Assembly (NCBI RefSeq): GCF_002571225.1
Contig: NZ_NVEC01000030.1
Location: forward strand, 32,354 to 66,772
Source of the DNA: Bacillus sp. AFS059628
Lineage (GTDB): Bacteria; Bacillota; Bacilli; Bacillales; Bacillaceae_G
DNA: 34,419 nucleotides
Reading direction: 5' to 3'
Numbering within the stretch: position 1 is the first letter of the stretch; the number at the start of each line of letters is the position of its first letter. Below are positions 21,447-29,616 of the stretch, in pieces. Made by a program: the position numbers and the translations under genes. The notes below the pieces were generated by a model. That model was not told where the DNA came from, did no database searches, and saw only the letters and a program-made list of their open reading frames with translations.

Positions 21447-22247
21447 ATTCGATTGATAACCATCAATTCGATGTGGATGTGTGTAAATATTACAAGATCC
21501 ATTTCTAATAAATCCTACAACTGTAATGCCTAAATCGTGAGCGAGTTGCAATGCTAGTTTTGTTGGAGCAGATTTAGATAGAACAATTTCGCATCCAATT
21601 TTTGAAACTTTGAGTAAAATTTCGGATGAAATGCGACCGCTAAATGCAATGGTTTTTCCTTTAACGGATATATCATTGCGCAAACAGTGGCCATATATTT
21701 TATCTAATGCGTTATGTCTTCCAATATCCATTCTTGATAGGAGGATATTGTTTCGATCGCATAGTGCGGTATTGTGAACACCGCCAGTTTGGCGAAATGT
21801 AGTGGAAGATTGTTGTAAAGTATTCATTAAGTGAAAGCATTCTTCAGGAGTAATTTTCACGTGTATATCATGTAAATCTTTTGCCTTTGCTGCGTCGTTA
21901 ACGAAAATAAAACCTTGTCTACCTTTTCCGCAGCAAGAAGTAATGTATCGTTTATTATATAAATTTTGATAGAGCGGATTTATTTTTGATGATGTTACAT
22001 GGACAATTCCGTTATCTTTTTGAACCCATAGTTCTTCAACATCTTTATAGGAAGAAATAATTCCTTCAGAAATTAAAAAACCAATTACCATATCTTCAAT
22101 ATAATTTGGTGTGCATACGACTGTTACATATTCTTCACCATTCAATTTAATCGTAATAGGAGATTCTGTAACAATCTCATCAAGCTGTTTTGAAAATGTA
22201 CCAGATTGATAGCGTACAATTGTATAAGTCTCTTGCGTAGGCCCCAT
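21441..22247 (-). CDS. fdhD: FdhD, sulfurtransferase for formate dehydrogenase
   Basis: A 268-aa protein. ATG 22247 (M-G-P-T-Q-E-T) is chosen for its AAAAGGGG ribosome site; the open frame extends 29 codons further but without one. FdhD passes sulfur to the molybdenum cofactor of formate dehydrogenases, which is required for their activity. Visible hallmarks are N-G-E-E-Y-V-T-V-V-C-T-P, the redox cysteines in T-S-C-C-G-K-G-R, H-N-A-L-D-K-I-Y-G, and the C-terminal V-G-F-I-R-N-G-S-C-N-I-Y-T-H. It is divergent from the molybdoenzyme it probably serves, with a shared intergenic region of about 300 bases. Confidence 0.94.
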   Translation of the reverse strand: MGPTQETYTIVRYQSGTFSKQLDEIVTESPITIKLNGEEYVTVVCTPNYIEDMVIGFLISEGIISSYKDVEELWVQKDNGIVHVTSSKINPLYQNLYNKRYITSCCGKGRQGFIFVNDAAKAKDLHDIHVKITPEECFHLMNTLQQSSTTFRQTGGVHNTALCDRNNILLSRMDIGRHNALDKIYGHCLRNDISVKGKTIAFSGRISSEILLKVSKIGCEIVLSKSAPTKLALQLAHDLGITVVGFIRNGSCNIYTHPHRIDGYQSNN

Positions 22248-22549
22248 ATTAAATTCCCCTTTTATATGTATTTCTCTCCCATATTTATCATAAAACAATG
22301 GGGAAATAAAAACACCTATTAGCAAGAAGATCACAGATTATTTTGGTTATTATTGTATATGTACGATATAATAGAACGGTAGAATAGTGATATTTTCAAG
22401 CTTTTGTAGTTATACCTTATAACATCTAGAATCGACTTCATAAGAAAAGTATTTGCGCAGAGCGTTTCAAAAATATGTACAGTAATGCGATTTTGAAAAC
22501 GGATTCATAATCGTGTTTTGTACAGTTGGTTGTAAGGAGAGGGGAAACT
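22248..22549. promoter_or_regulatory. fdhD/fdhF divergent promoter region
   Basis: A 300-base region without a gene. Candidate plus-strand promoters are TTGGTT-18-TATAAT (-10 near 22366) and TTGTAG-17-TAGAAT (-10 near 22429). I see no convincing Fnr (TGTGA-N6-TCACA) site. A cre site is listed separately. Confidence 0.45.
22493..22507 (+). promoter_or_regulatory. cre (CcpA) site upstream of fdhF
   Basis: TTGAAAACGGATTCA fits WTGNAANCGNWNNCW at every defined position. It lies 43 bases before the fdhF start, probably downstream of the promoter, which would give roadblock repression by CcpA. Confidence 0.65.
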
Positions 22550-25486
22550 ATGGCAGAACAGACAGTCCGTGTAACCGTGGATGGTAAAGAATTTTCCGCA
22601 TCGGGTGAAAAGACGATACTACAATTATTTAACGAGAGTAATTTGGAACATCCTCAAATTTGTCATGTACCAGAAGTAGATCCAATTCAAACTTGTGATA
22701 CGTGTATTGTAGAAGTGAATGGGAAGTTAATGCGTGCTTGTTCAACGAAATTAGAGAATGGTATGCATATCGAAAGACAGTCCCAGCGTGCAAAAGAGGC
22801 ACAGACAGAGGCAATGGATCGAATATTAGAGAATCATTTATTGTATTGTACTGTTTGTGATAACAATAATGGTAACTGTAAAGTCCATAACACGGTACAT
22901 ATGATGGGAATTGAAGAACAGAAATATCCGTATGAGCCGAAAGTAAGTGCTTGTGAAGTGGATATGTCACATCCTTTTTATCGGTATGATCCAAATCAAT
23001 GTATTGCTTGTGGACAGTGTGTAGAAGTATGTCAAAACTTACAGGTTAACGAAACTATATCAATAGATTGGAGCTTAGATCGTCCACGTGTTATATGGGA
23101 TCATGGTGTAAGCATCAATGACTCGTCTTGTGTAAGTTGCGGGCAGTGTGTAACAGTATGTCCATGTAATGCATTAATGGAAAAATCAATGTTAGGAGAA
23201 GCTGGATTCATGACTGGATTAAAACCAGATGTGTTAGATCCGATGATTGATTTTGTAAAGGATGTAGAGCCTGGATATAGTAGTATTTTAGCGGTTTCGG
23301 AAGTAGAGGCTGCGATGCGTAGGACGAAAGTGAATAAAACAAAAACAGTTTGTACATTTTGTGGTGTCGGTTGTTCATTCGAAGTATGGACGAAAGATCG
23401 CCATATACTAAAAGTTCAACCTGTTTCAGATGCACCTGTTAATGGTATTTCCACATGTGTAAAAGGAAAATTTGGATGGGACTTTGTAAATAGTGAAGAT
23501 CGCATTACGAAGCCATTAATTCGCCAAGGAGATATGTTTGTTGAAGCTACTTGGGAAGAGGCTCTTGAAGTTGTTGCTTCTAATATGCAGCATATTAAAT
23601 CTGAATATGGTAGCGATGCATTTGGATTTATTTCTTCATCAAAAGTAACGAATGAAGAAAACTACCTTATGCAAAAGCTAGCTCGACAAATATATGGAAC
23701 GAATAATGTGGACAATTGTTCTCGTTATTGTCAATCTCCAGCAACAGATGGTTTATTTAAAACTGTCGGTATGGGCGGGGACGCTGGAACAGTGAAAGAT
23801 ATAGCTGAAGCAGGCCTTGTCATTATCGTTGGTGCGAATCCAACAGAAGGACACCCTGTACTTGCGACGCGTGTAAAACGTGCTCATAAATTACACGAGC
23901 AAAAACTGATTGTAGCAGACCTTCGCAAACATGAAATGGCAGAGCGTGCGGATTTATTTATTCATCCGCGCCAGGGTACGGATTACGTATGGCTTGCTGG
24001 TATTACGAAATATATTATTGATCAAGATTGGCACGATAAAAAGTTTTTAGCTGAAAATGTGAAGAACTTTGATGAATATAGCAAAATGTTAGAAAAGTAT
24101 ACGCTTGATTATACAGAAGAAATCACGGGGATTTTGAAAGAAAATCTAAAAGAAATGGCTCGTATGGTATATGAAGCAGATGGTACTTGTGTGCTTTGGG
24201 GAATGGGTGTAACGCAAAATACAGGAGGAAGTACAACTTCTGCAGCCATTTCAAATTTACTGCTTGTTACAGGCAACTATCGTCGTCCTGGTGCAGGCGC
24301 ATATCCATTACGAGGTCATAATAACGTACAAGGTGCCTGTGATATGGCAACATTACCAAACTGGCTTCCAGGTTATCAAGCAGTATCAGATGATACGCTT
24401 CGTGCTAAGTTTGAAAAAGCATATGGCACAACGATTCCGAAAGCACCAGGATTAAATAATATTGCAATGTTACTCGCGGCAGAAGAAGGAAAATTACGTG
24501 GTATGTATGTCATGGGGGAAGAAATGGCTTTAGTCGATTCTAATGCGAACCATGTACAACATATTTTAGCGAATTTAGACTTCCTCGTTGTTCAAGATAT
24601 GTTCTTATCAAAAACAGCCCGTTTTGCTGATGTTATTTTGCCAGCGGCACCAAGCTTAGAAAAAGAAGGTACGTTTACGAATACAGAGCGCCGTATTCAA
24701 AGATTATATGAAGTATTGAAACCGCTTGGTGATTCAAAACCAGACTGGTGGATTTTACAAAAAGTTGCTCGTGCACTCGGCGGTGATTGGAATTACGAAA
24801 GTCCAAGTGAAATTATGGACGAAATCGCATCACTTGCACCGTTATACTCTCAAGCAACGTACGACCGTCTAGAAGGATGGAATAGTTTATGTTGGGGTAG
24901 TCATGATGGTAGCGATACACCACTATTATATGTAGACGGATTTAACTTCCCAGATAAACTCGCTCGTTTATCATTAGATGAATGGATACCACCGGTTGTA
25001 GCGCCAGATGAGTATGATTTACTTTTAAATAATGGACGTATGCTAGAACATTTCCATGAAGGGAATATGACGAATAAGTCGGCTGGTATTTTATCTAAAG
25101 TATCTGAAGTATTTGTTGAAATTTCACCCGAACTCGCTATAGAGCGCAATGTGAAAGATGGTGGTCTTGTAGAATTAGCATCACCATTTGGAAAGATTAA
25201 AGTACAAGCGCTTATTACTGATCGTGTAACTGGGAAAGAGCTATATTTACCGATGCATGCAACGATAAATGAAGAAGCGATTAATATTTTAACTGGGACG
25301 GCAACAGACCTGTATACGTGTACACCGGCGTATAAGCAAACGATGGTGAAAATGCGTGTATTACGTGAAAAAGGAAACCGTCCGTTACCATCTTCAAACC
25401 CGAGAGATAAACAGCGTAATCCGCAAAATGGTGTTGAAATTGAGCAAAAATGGCAAAGAAAACAATACGTATCACTTGTGGACTAG
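22550..25486 (+). CDS. fdhF: Formate dehydrogenase-type molybdoenzyme (YrhE/YjgC-like)
   Basis: A 978-aa protein from ATG 22550 with AAGGAGAGG upstream. It has a NuoG-like iron-sulfur N-terminus: a 2Fe-2S set (Cys38, 49, 52, 64), a Cys/His cluster (Cys100, 103, 110, with a nearby His), and two 4Fe-4S ferredoxin motifs (Cys151/154/157/161 and Cys194/197/200/204). The molybdopterin oxidoreductase part begins with a further 4Fe-4S site (Cys268, 271, 275, 303). The Mo ligand is Cys394 in S-R-Y-C-Q-S-P. Formate dehydrogenases usually have His directly after the Cys/Sec; here it is Gln395. The divergent fdhD and the downstream DUF1641 gene match the B. subtilis yrhE-yrhD and yjgC-yjgD pairs. Expected cytoplasmic. 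Formate oxidation is the usual annotation, but the Gln makes the substrate worth testing. Confidence 0.9.
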   Translation: MAEQTVRVTVDGKEFSASGEKTILQLFNESNLEHPQICHVPEVDPIQTCDTCIVEVNGKLMRACSTKLENGMHIERQSQRAKEAQTEAMDRILENHLLYCTVCDNNNGNCKVHNTVHMMGIEEQKYPYEPKVSACEVDMSHPFYRYDPNQCIACGQCVEVCQNLQVNETISIDWSLDRPRVIWDHGVSINDSSCVSCGQCVTVCPCNALMEKSMLGEAGFMTGLKPDVLDPMIDFVKDVEPGYSSILAVSEVEAAMRRTKVNKTKTVCTFCGVGCSFEVWTKDRHILKVQPVSDAPVNGISTCVKGKFGWDFVNSEDRITKPLIRQGDMFVEATWEEALEVVASNMQHIKSEYGSDAFGFISSSKVTNEENYLMQKLARQIYGTNNVDNCSRYCQSPATDGLFKTVGMGGDAGTVKDIAEAGLVIIVGANPTEGHPVLATRVKRAHKLHEQKLIVADLRKHEMAERADLFIHPRQGTDYVWLAGITKYIIDQDWHDKKFLAENVKNFDEYSKMLEKYTLDYTEEITGILKENLKEMARMVYEADGTCVLWGMGVTQNTGGSTTSAAISNLLLVTGNYRRPGAGAYPLRGHNNVQGACDMATLPNWLPGYQAVSDDTLRAKFEKAYGTTIPKAPGLNNIAMLLAAEEGKLRGMYVMGEEMALVDSNANHVQHILANLDFLVVQDMFLSKTARFADVILPAAPSLEKEGTFTNTERRIQRLYEVLKPLGDSKPDWWILQKVARALGGDWNYESPSEIMDEIASLAPLYSQATYDRLEGWNSLCWGSHDGSDTPLLYVDGFNFPDKLARLSLDEWIPPVVAPDEYDLLLNNGRMLEHFHEGNMTNKSAGILSKVSEVFVEISPELAIERNVKDGGLVELASPFGKIKVQALITDRVTGKELYLPMHATINEEAINILTGTATDLYTCTPAYKQTMVKMRVLREKGNRPLPSSNPRDKQRNPQNGVEIEQKWQRKQYVSLVD

Positions 25487-25498
25487 GGGGCGGAGATA

Positions 25499-25981
25499 GT
25501 GGCGAAAGAAATTACGTTAATTAAAAAGAAAGTTATAACAGAGGAAGAACAGAAACAGCAAGTAGCAGAGGAACTTCTAAATGAGCTATCTAATAATCGT
25601 GAAGCAGTAGAAGAAACAATGCAGCTTCTCGCACAGTTGCAGAAGGCTGGTATATTAGATGCGGCGATTAGTTTGCTTGCTGCGAAGGAAGATGTTTCAA
25701 AAATCGCTGTGGAGCAATTAAATCGTGAACCAGTTAAAAATGCACTTAACAACATGATGGGGGCGGGGGAAGCACTGTCCTCAGTTGACCCAGAAGTAAC
25801 AAAGCAAATCACATCGAGTTTAGTCACTGGATTGCAATTTGCAACAGATGAATTAAAGAGTGGTAAAAAAACAAAAGTAATGGATTTCTTTAAAGTGTTA
25901 AAAGATCCAGATATCAATAGAGCCATTACATTCGGATTTAGCTTCTTGAAAGCATTTGGACAAGGGTTAGAGAAAAAATAG
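25499..25981 (+). CDS. DUF1641 (YrhD/YjgD-like) partner of the dehydrogenase
   Basis: A 160-aa protein with a GTG start 12 bases after the dehydrogenase stop, ribosome site GGGGGCGGAG, same operon. It is mostly helical and soluble. A Lys/Glu/Gln-rich start is followed by the DUF1641 core (L-L-A-Q-L-Q-K-A-G-I-L-D-A-A; D-P-D-I-N-R-A-I-T-F-G-F-S-F-L-K-A-F-G). Family members sit beside formate dehydrogenase-like or NADH:quinone-type oxidoreductases, and a structural or accessory role is assumed. It has no cofactor-binding cysteines, so it is not an electron carrier itself. Confidence 0.9.
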   Translation: MAKEITLIKKKVITEEEQKQQVAEELLNELSNNREAVEETMQLLAQLQKAGILDAAISLLAAKEDVSKIAVEQLNREPVKNALNNMMGAGEALSSVDPEVTKQITSSLVTGLQFATDELKSGKKTKVMDFFKVLKDPDINRAITFGFSFLKAFGQGLEKK

Positions 25982-25985
25982 ATTC

Positions 25986-26025
25986 AATGAAAAAGTGATG
26001 GGAAGTAGCCATCACTTTTTTCATT
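25986..26025 (+). terminator. Intrinsic terminator of the fdhF operon
   Basis: AATGAAAAAGTGATGG / CCATCACTTTTTTCATT (one bulge) with a 7-base loop. Confidence 0.9.
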
Positions 26026-26136
26026 GTATGTATAAGAGTGTTCATGTTAAGCGGAATATATTATTATTAAAGGGATGGGTTAGAAATGGAAATGTGGAAT
26101 CCATCTCAAATATCGTTTTAGAATGTGGAGGAATAT

Positions 26137-28008
26137 ATGCAACACCGTAAAAGACTATCTATACCAGGAGTAATGAGACATTCCTTTCAAACTGTTAGAT
26201 TTGCCTTTTGGAATGTGTTAACATTCCAACTTGCTTATAAATTGTTAGCAGCGATTGTGTTTATCCCACTTTTCGGTATTATTTTCAATAAGTTGTTGTA
26301 CTTTGGTGGGTATGCAAACGCAACAAATGATGAGTTATTAGCATTTTTGAAAACACCATACGGGATTTTGGCGATTGTAATTTTATCTATATTGGCATTG
26401 TTCCTGATCTTTACAGAGTTTGCAGTACTTATTATCATTTCGTACTTCGCTCATAAAAGGCAAAAGGTGAGATTACGTCCAATTTTATATAAAACAGTAA
26501 CGTATTTACCTTCTCTGTTTACATATTGCTTACCTGGATTTGTTTTGTATGCAGTTGTACTATTACCACTATTAAGTATGGGATATAAATCTGCATTGAT
26601 TCCTGAAATTCAAATTCCTAATTTTATTACAGGTGAACTATTTAAGACAACAATGGGGCAAGTGGGATATTATACTTTCTTTGCTGTAGTTGCCTATTTG
26701 AATCTTCGTTGGATTTTTGTTTTACCTATTATTGTTTTAGAGGATAAGCCGTTCCGTACGGCAGCACGAAAAAGCGCAAACCTAGTAAAAGAAAGCTTCT
26801 TTAAAGTGTTGTTCTTTTTAGTAGGTTTTTTCATATCTGTAGGAATTGTTTTTCTTTTATGTATAGGAATTTATTTACTTTGTCTGTGGGGAGTATATGA
26901 ATTTACAAACCCAGAAGGGACATTTGCACTACTAGCAGAGTCAACTATTTCTGTTTTCCTAACAAGTACATTGTATCTATTTAGCTTTATTATGACGCCG
27001 TTCTATATTATGGCGTTAACAAGACTGTATTTACAAAAGGTTCCAATCGAAGATGTTTTATTAGAAGAAGGATTAGATTATTCAAAGACGAAAGCAGATA
27101 AATGTTTCTTCCAAAAACATCGTTGGAAATTTATTGGCGTATATATTGTAGGAATTATTACTGCGGGAATGGTTGTTGCCTTCATTGTAACCTTTATTAC
27201 AAACACATATAAAGAACCGATTATTATGGCTCATCGCGGTTATATTTCAAAAGGTGTAGAGAATACGAAAGAAGCTGTGCAGGGAGCTATTGATGCGAAA
27301 GCAGACTACGCTGAAATTGATGTACTACAAACGAAAGACGGTGAACTAGCAGTTATACATGATTTGAAGTTGAAACGTCTTGCAAATGCTAATGTTCATG
27401 TTTCGGATTTAACGATGGACGAGTTAAGACAGCTTACTCTTAGTCAAGATGGGTTTTCAGGACAAATCAGTACACTTGATGAAATCATTAAGCTGGCTAA
27501 GGGTAAAATCAAACTTAATATTGAAGTGAAGCTTCATGGTGGCGAAAAAGATTTTGTAAATAAAGTATTAAAAACGATTAAAGATAATGAATTTGAGAAG
27601 CAATGTGTCATTCAAACGTTACATTACCCGCTTATTAAAGAGTTTAAGCGTGCAAATGCAGATATAAAAGTCGGATATATACTATATGCAAGTAGAGCTA
27701 ACTTAAAGAATGTGAAAGCTGATTTTTATGTAGCGGAAGAATATATGTTAAATAAGAAGTTAGTAAGAGAAGCAAGGAAGTTAAACAAGCCAATTTACGT
27801 ATGGACAGTAAATGATATGGAAAGTTTAAAGGGATATTATAAGTTAAACGTAGATGGTATCATTACCGATTACCCTGAAGATGCACGTGAAACAATTAAG
27901 ATGTTAAAAGAGCAAGAAGCGGAAGAAAGTGATCTGTTTGATAAAATTACGGAAACAACAGATGATTTATTTTCTAAGTTATTTATAAGTTACCCAGCTG
28001 CTGGCTAA
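26137..28008 (+). CDS. Membrane-anchored glycerophosphodiester phosphodiesterase
   Basis: A 623-aa protein. ATG 26137 follows GGAGG (26127-26131); a GTG four codons earlier would place the ribosome site inside the gene. The N-terminal half (about 1-345) is a GDPD-anchor membrane domain with about seven to eight hydrophobic segments. The C-terminal half is a GDPD catalytic domain: His366-Arg367-Gly368 (M-A-H-R-G-Y), Glu375 (E-N-T), Glu393/Asp395 (A-E-I-D-V) and the second catalytic His408 (V-I-H-D). Next are the K-L-N-I-E-V-K-L core and W-T-V-N-D at the end. It cleaves glycerophosphodiesters to glycerol-3-phosphate and an alcohol. The substrate could be deacylated phospholipid or teichoic-acid-derived. 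It is monocistronic. Confidence 0.93.
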   Translation: MQHRKRLSIPGVMRHSFQTVRFAFWNVLTFQLAYKLLAAIVFIPLFGIIFNKLLYFGGYANATNDELLAFLKTPYGILAIVILSILALFLIFTEFAVLIIISYFAHKRQKVRLRPILYKTVTYLPSLFTYCLPGFVLYAVVLLPLLSMGYKSALIPEIQIPNFITGELFKTTMGQVGYYTFFAVVAYLNLRWIFVLPIIVLEDKPFRTAARKSANLVKESFFKVLFFLVGFFISVGIVFLLCIGIYLLCLWGVYEFTNPEGTFALLAESTISVFLTSTLYLFSFIMTPFYIMALTRLYLQKVPIEDVLLEEGLDYSKTKADKCFFQKHRWKFIGVYIVGIITAGMVVAFIVTFITNTYKEPIIMAHRGYISKGVENTKEAVQGAIDAKADYAEIDVLQTKDGELAVIHDLKLKRLANANVHVSDLTMDELRQLTLSQDGFSGQISTLDEIIKLAKGKIKLNIEVKLHGGEKDFVNKVLKTIKDNEFEKQCVIQTLHYPLIKEFKRANADIKVGYILYASRANLKNVKADFYVAEEYMLNKKLVREARKLNKPIYVWTVNDMESLKGYYKLNVDGIITDYPEDARETIKMLKEQEAEESDLFDKITETTDDLFSKLFISYPAAG

Positions 28009-28030
28009 ATGCCTGCAGCTGTTTTTTTTT
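27995..28030 (+). terminator. Terminator with the stop codon in its loop
   Basis: CAGCTGCTGGC / GCCTGCAGCTG (one mismatch) with loop TAAAT that carries the GDPD stop, then a long T-run. Confidence 0.9.
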
Positions 28031-28187
28031 ACAAAAAGAATATATCTCTAAAGTATTGTGTAAATTAATAACTGAATATGTATACGGCATCATTGAGGTT
28101 TCTTACATCGTTACATTATTGTCAAATAATAAATGATTACTACTTATTTTGAAGGAGTATAATAAAAATAGAGTGATAAATAATGAG

Positions 28188-28222
28188 ATGGAACAAAGAG
28201 GCTAATAGAATCAATGTTCCAT
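28188..28222 (+). promoter_or_regulatory. ATGGAACA / TGTTCCAT dyad upstream of ald
   Basis: Perfect 8-bp arms separated by 19 bases (28188-28195, 28215-28222), just upstream of the cre/promoter. It is a possible site for an activator such as AdeR (the PucR-type ald regulator of B. subtilis), but no consensus is known to me. The remainder of 28031-28265 shows only a possible TATAAT at 28158-28163. Confidence 0.4.
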
Positions 28223-28265
28223 ATATTTACACTATTCTAAATATATAAACTTTAAAAATATAGTA

Positions 28266-28302
28266 TGTTAGCGTTTTCATAACTTTTAAGTTATGCTAGA
28301 AT
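28266..28302 (+). promoter_or_regulatory. ald promoter with cre over the -35 and a palindrome in the spacer
   Basis: TTTTCA (28274-28279), 17 bases, TAGAAT (28297-28302). TGTTAGCGTTTTCAT (28266-28280) fits the reverse form of the CcpA cre consensus at every defined position and covers the -35. The spacer holds a perfect palindrome ATAACTT-TT-AAGTTAT (28279-28294), a likely operator on its own. Confidence 0.7.
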
Positions 28303-28379
28303 AAGGACATAAGTTATTAATTATTACAAAAAGAAAAAAGACTTTCTTTTTTCTGTTAATTATAAGGGGGCATTTCATT

Positions 28380-29513
28380 ATGCGTATTGGGGTACCAGCA
28401 GAAATTAAAAACAACGAAAACCGTGTGGCAATGACACCAGCAGGTGTTGTACATTTAATTCGTAACAATCACGAAGTATTCATTCAAAAGGGTGCAGGTT
28501 TAGGATCTGGTTTCACAGATGCTCAGTATGTTGAAGCAGGAGCAAAAATTGTTGATACAGCTGAAGAAGCTTGGAACATGGAAATGGTTATGAAAGTTAA
28601 GGAACCAATTGAAAGCGAATACAAACACTTCAGCGAAGGTTTAATCTTATTCACATACTTACACTTAGCTCCAGAACCAGAATTAACAAAAGCACTAATC
28701 GAAAAGAAAGTTGTTTCTATTGCATATGAAACAGTACAATTAGAAAACCGTTCTCTACCATTACTTGCACCTATGAGTGAAGTAGCTGGTCGTATGGCTG
28801 CACAAATTGGTGCACAATTCCTTGAGAAGAACAAAGGCGGTAAAGGTATCTTACTTGCAGGTGTTCCAGGGGTTAAACGTGGTAAAGTAACAATCATCGG
28901 TGGTGGACAAGCTGGTACAAATGCTGCTAAAATTGCAGTTGGACTAGGTGCGGATGTAACAATCATCGACTTAAGTGCAGAACGTCTTCGTCAATTAGAT
29001 GACATTTTCGGAAACCAAGTAAAAACTTTAATGTCTAATCCTTACAATATTGCAGAAGCTGTAAAAGAGTCTGATCTTGTAATCGGTGCAGTATTAATCC
29101 CAGGTGCAAAAGCGCCAAAACTTGTAACAGAAGAAATGATTAAATCAATGGAACCAGGTTCTGTTGTTGTAGATATCGCGATTGACCAAGGTGGTATTTT
29201 CGAAACAACTGACCGTATTACAACTCATGATAACCCAACTTACGAAAAACACGGCGTTGTTCATTATGCAGTTGCAAACATGCCAGGTGCGGTTCCACGT
29301 ACATCAACTCTTGCATTAACAAACGTAACAGTACCATACGCAGTACAAATTGCGAACAAAGGCTACAAAGAAGCTTGCCTAGGCAACTCTGCGTTACTAA
29401 AAGGTATTAACACATTAGACGGCTATGTAACATTTGAAGCAGTTGCAGAAGCTCACGGTGTAGAGTACAAAGGTGCTAAAGAATTATTAGAAGCAGAAAC
29501 AGTATCTTGCTAA
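28380..29513 (+). CDS. ald: Alanine dehydrogenase
   Basis: A 377-aa enzyme with an AAGGGGG ribosome site. It catalyses L-alanine + NAD+ + H2O to pyruvate + NH4+ + NADH, allowing alanine use as carbon and nitrogen source, and in bacilli it supports sporulation. Visible features are the family start [16 protein letters not shown], catalytic Lys74 (M-K-V-K-E-P) and His95 (Y-L-H-L-A-P-E). The NAD-binding stretch is [14 protein letters not shown], followed by the conserved [11 protein letters not shown]. It is full length. An amino-acid permease gene follows about 100 bases later, across a hairpin, and may supply the substrate. The promoter carries a cre site and a palindrome. Confidence 0.96.
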   Translation: MRIGVPAEIKNNENRVAMTPAGVVHLIRNNHEVFIQKGAGLGSGFTDAQYVEAGAKIVDTAEEAWNMEMVMKVKEPIESEYKHFSEGLILFTYLHLAPEPELTKALIEKKVVSIAYETVQLENRSLPLLAPMSEVAGRMAAQIGAQFLEKNKGGKGILLAGVPGVKRGKVTIIGGGQAGTNAAKIAVGLGADVTIIDLSAERLRQLDDIFGNQVKTLMSNPYNIAEAVKESDLVIGAVLIPGAKAPKLVTEEMIKSMEPGSVVVDIAIDQGGIFETTDRITTHDNPTYEKHGVVHYAVANMPGAVPRTSTLALTNVTVPYAVQIANKGYKEACLGNSALLKGINTLDGYVTFEAVAEAHGVEYKGAKELLEAETVSC

Positions 29514-29562
29514 TAGAAGCATTATACAAAACAAAATCGAACAATATATAAACCAACATGAT

Positions 29563-29593
29563 AAGAGCTAAGAGTGAATATCTCTTAGCTCTT
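29563..29593 (+). terminator. Hairpin between ald and the permease, weak terminator
   Basis: Perfect 12-bp arms AAGAGCTAAGAG (29563-29574) and CTCTTAGCTCTT (29582-29593) with a 7-base loop but almost no T-run after it. Probably leaky, giving partial read-through into the permease, or an RNA-processing site. Confidence 0.65.
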
Positions 29594-29616
29594 CTTGGCA
29601 AAAGGGGGCATACATC

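Noticed and set aside
22452-22475. Second cre-like site (AGCGTTTCAAAA) upstream of fdhF
   Set aside because: Only one half matches the consensus; the site at 22493-22507 is far better.
26086-26121. 11-codon leader-like ORF (MEMWNPSQISF) before the GDPD gene
   Set aside because: There is no clear ribosome site, regulatory codon run or attenuator; it could be chance.
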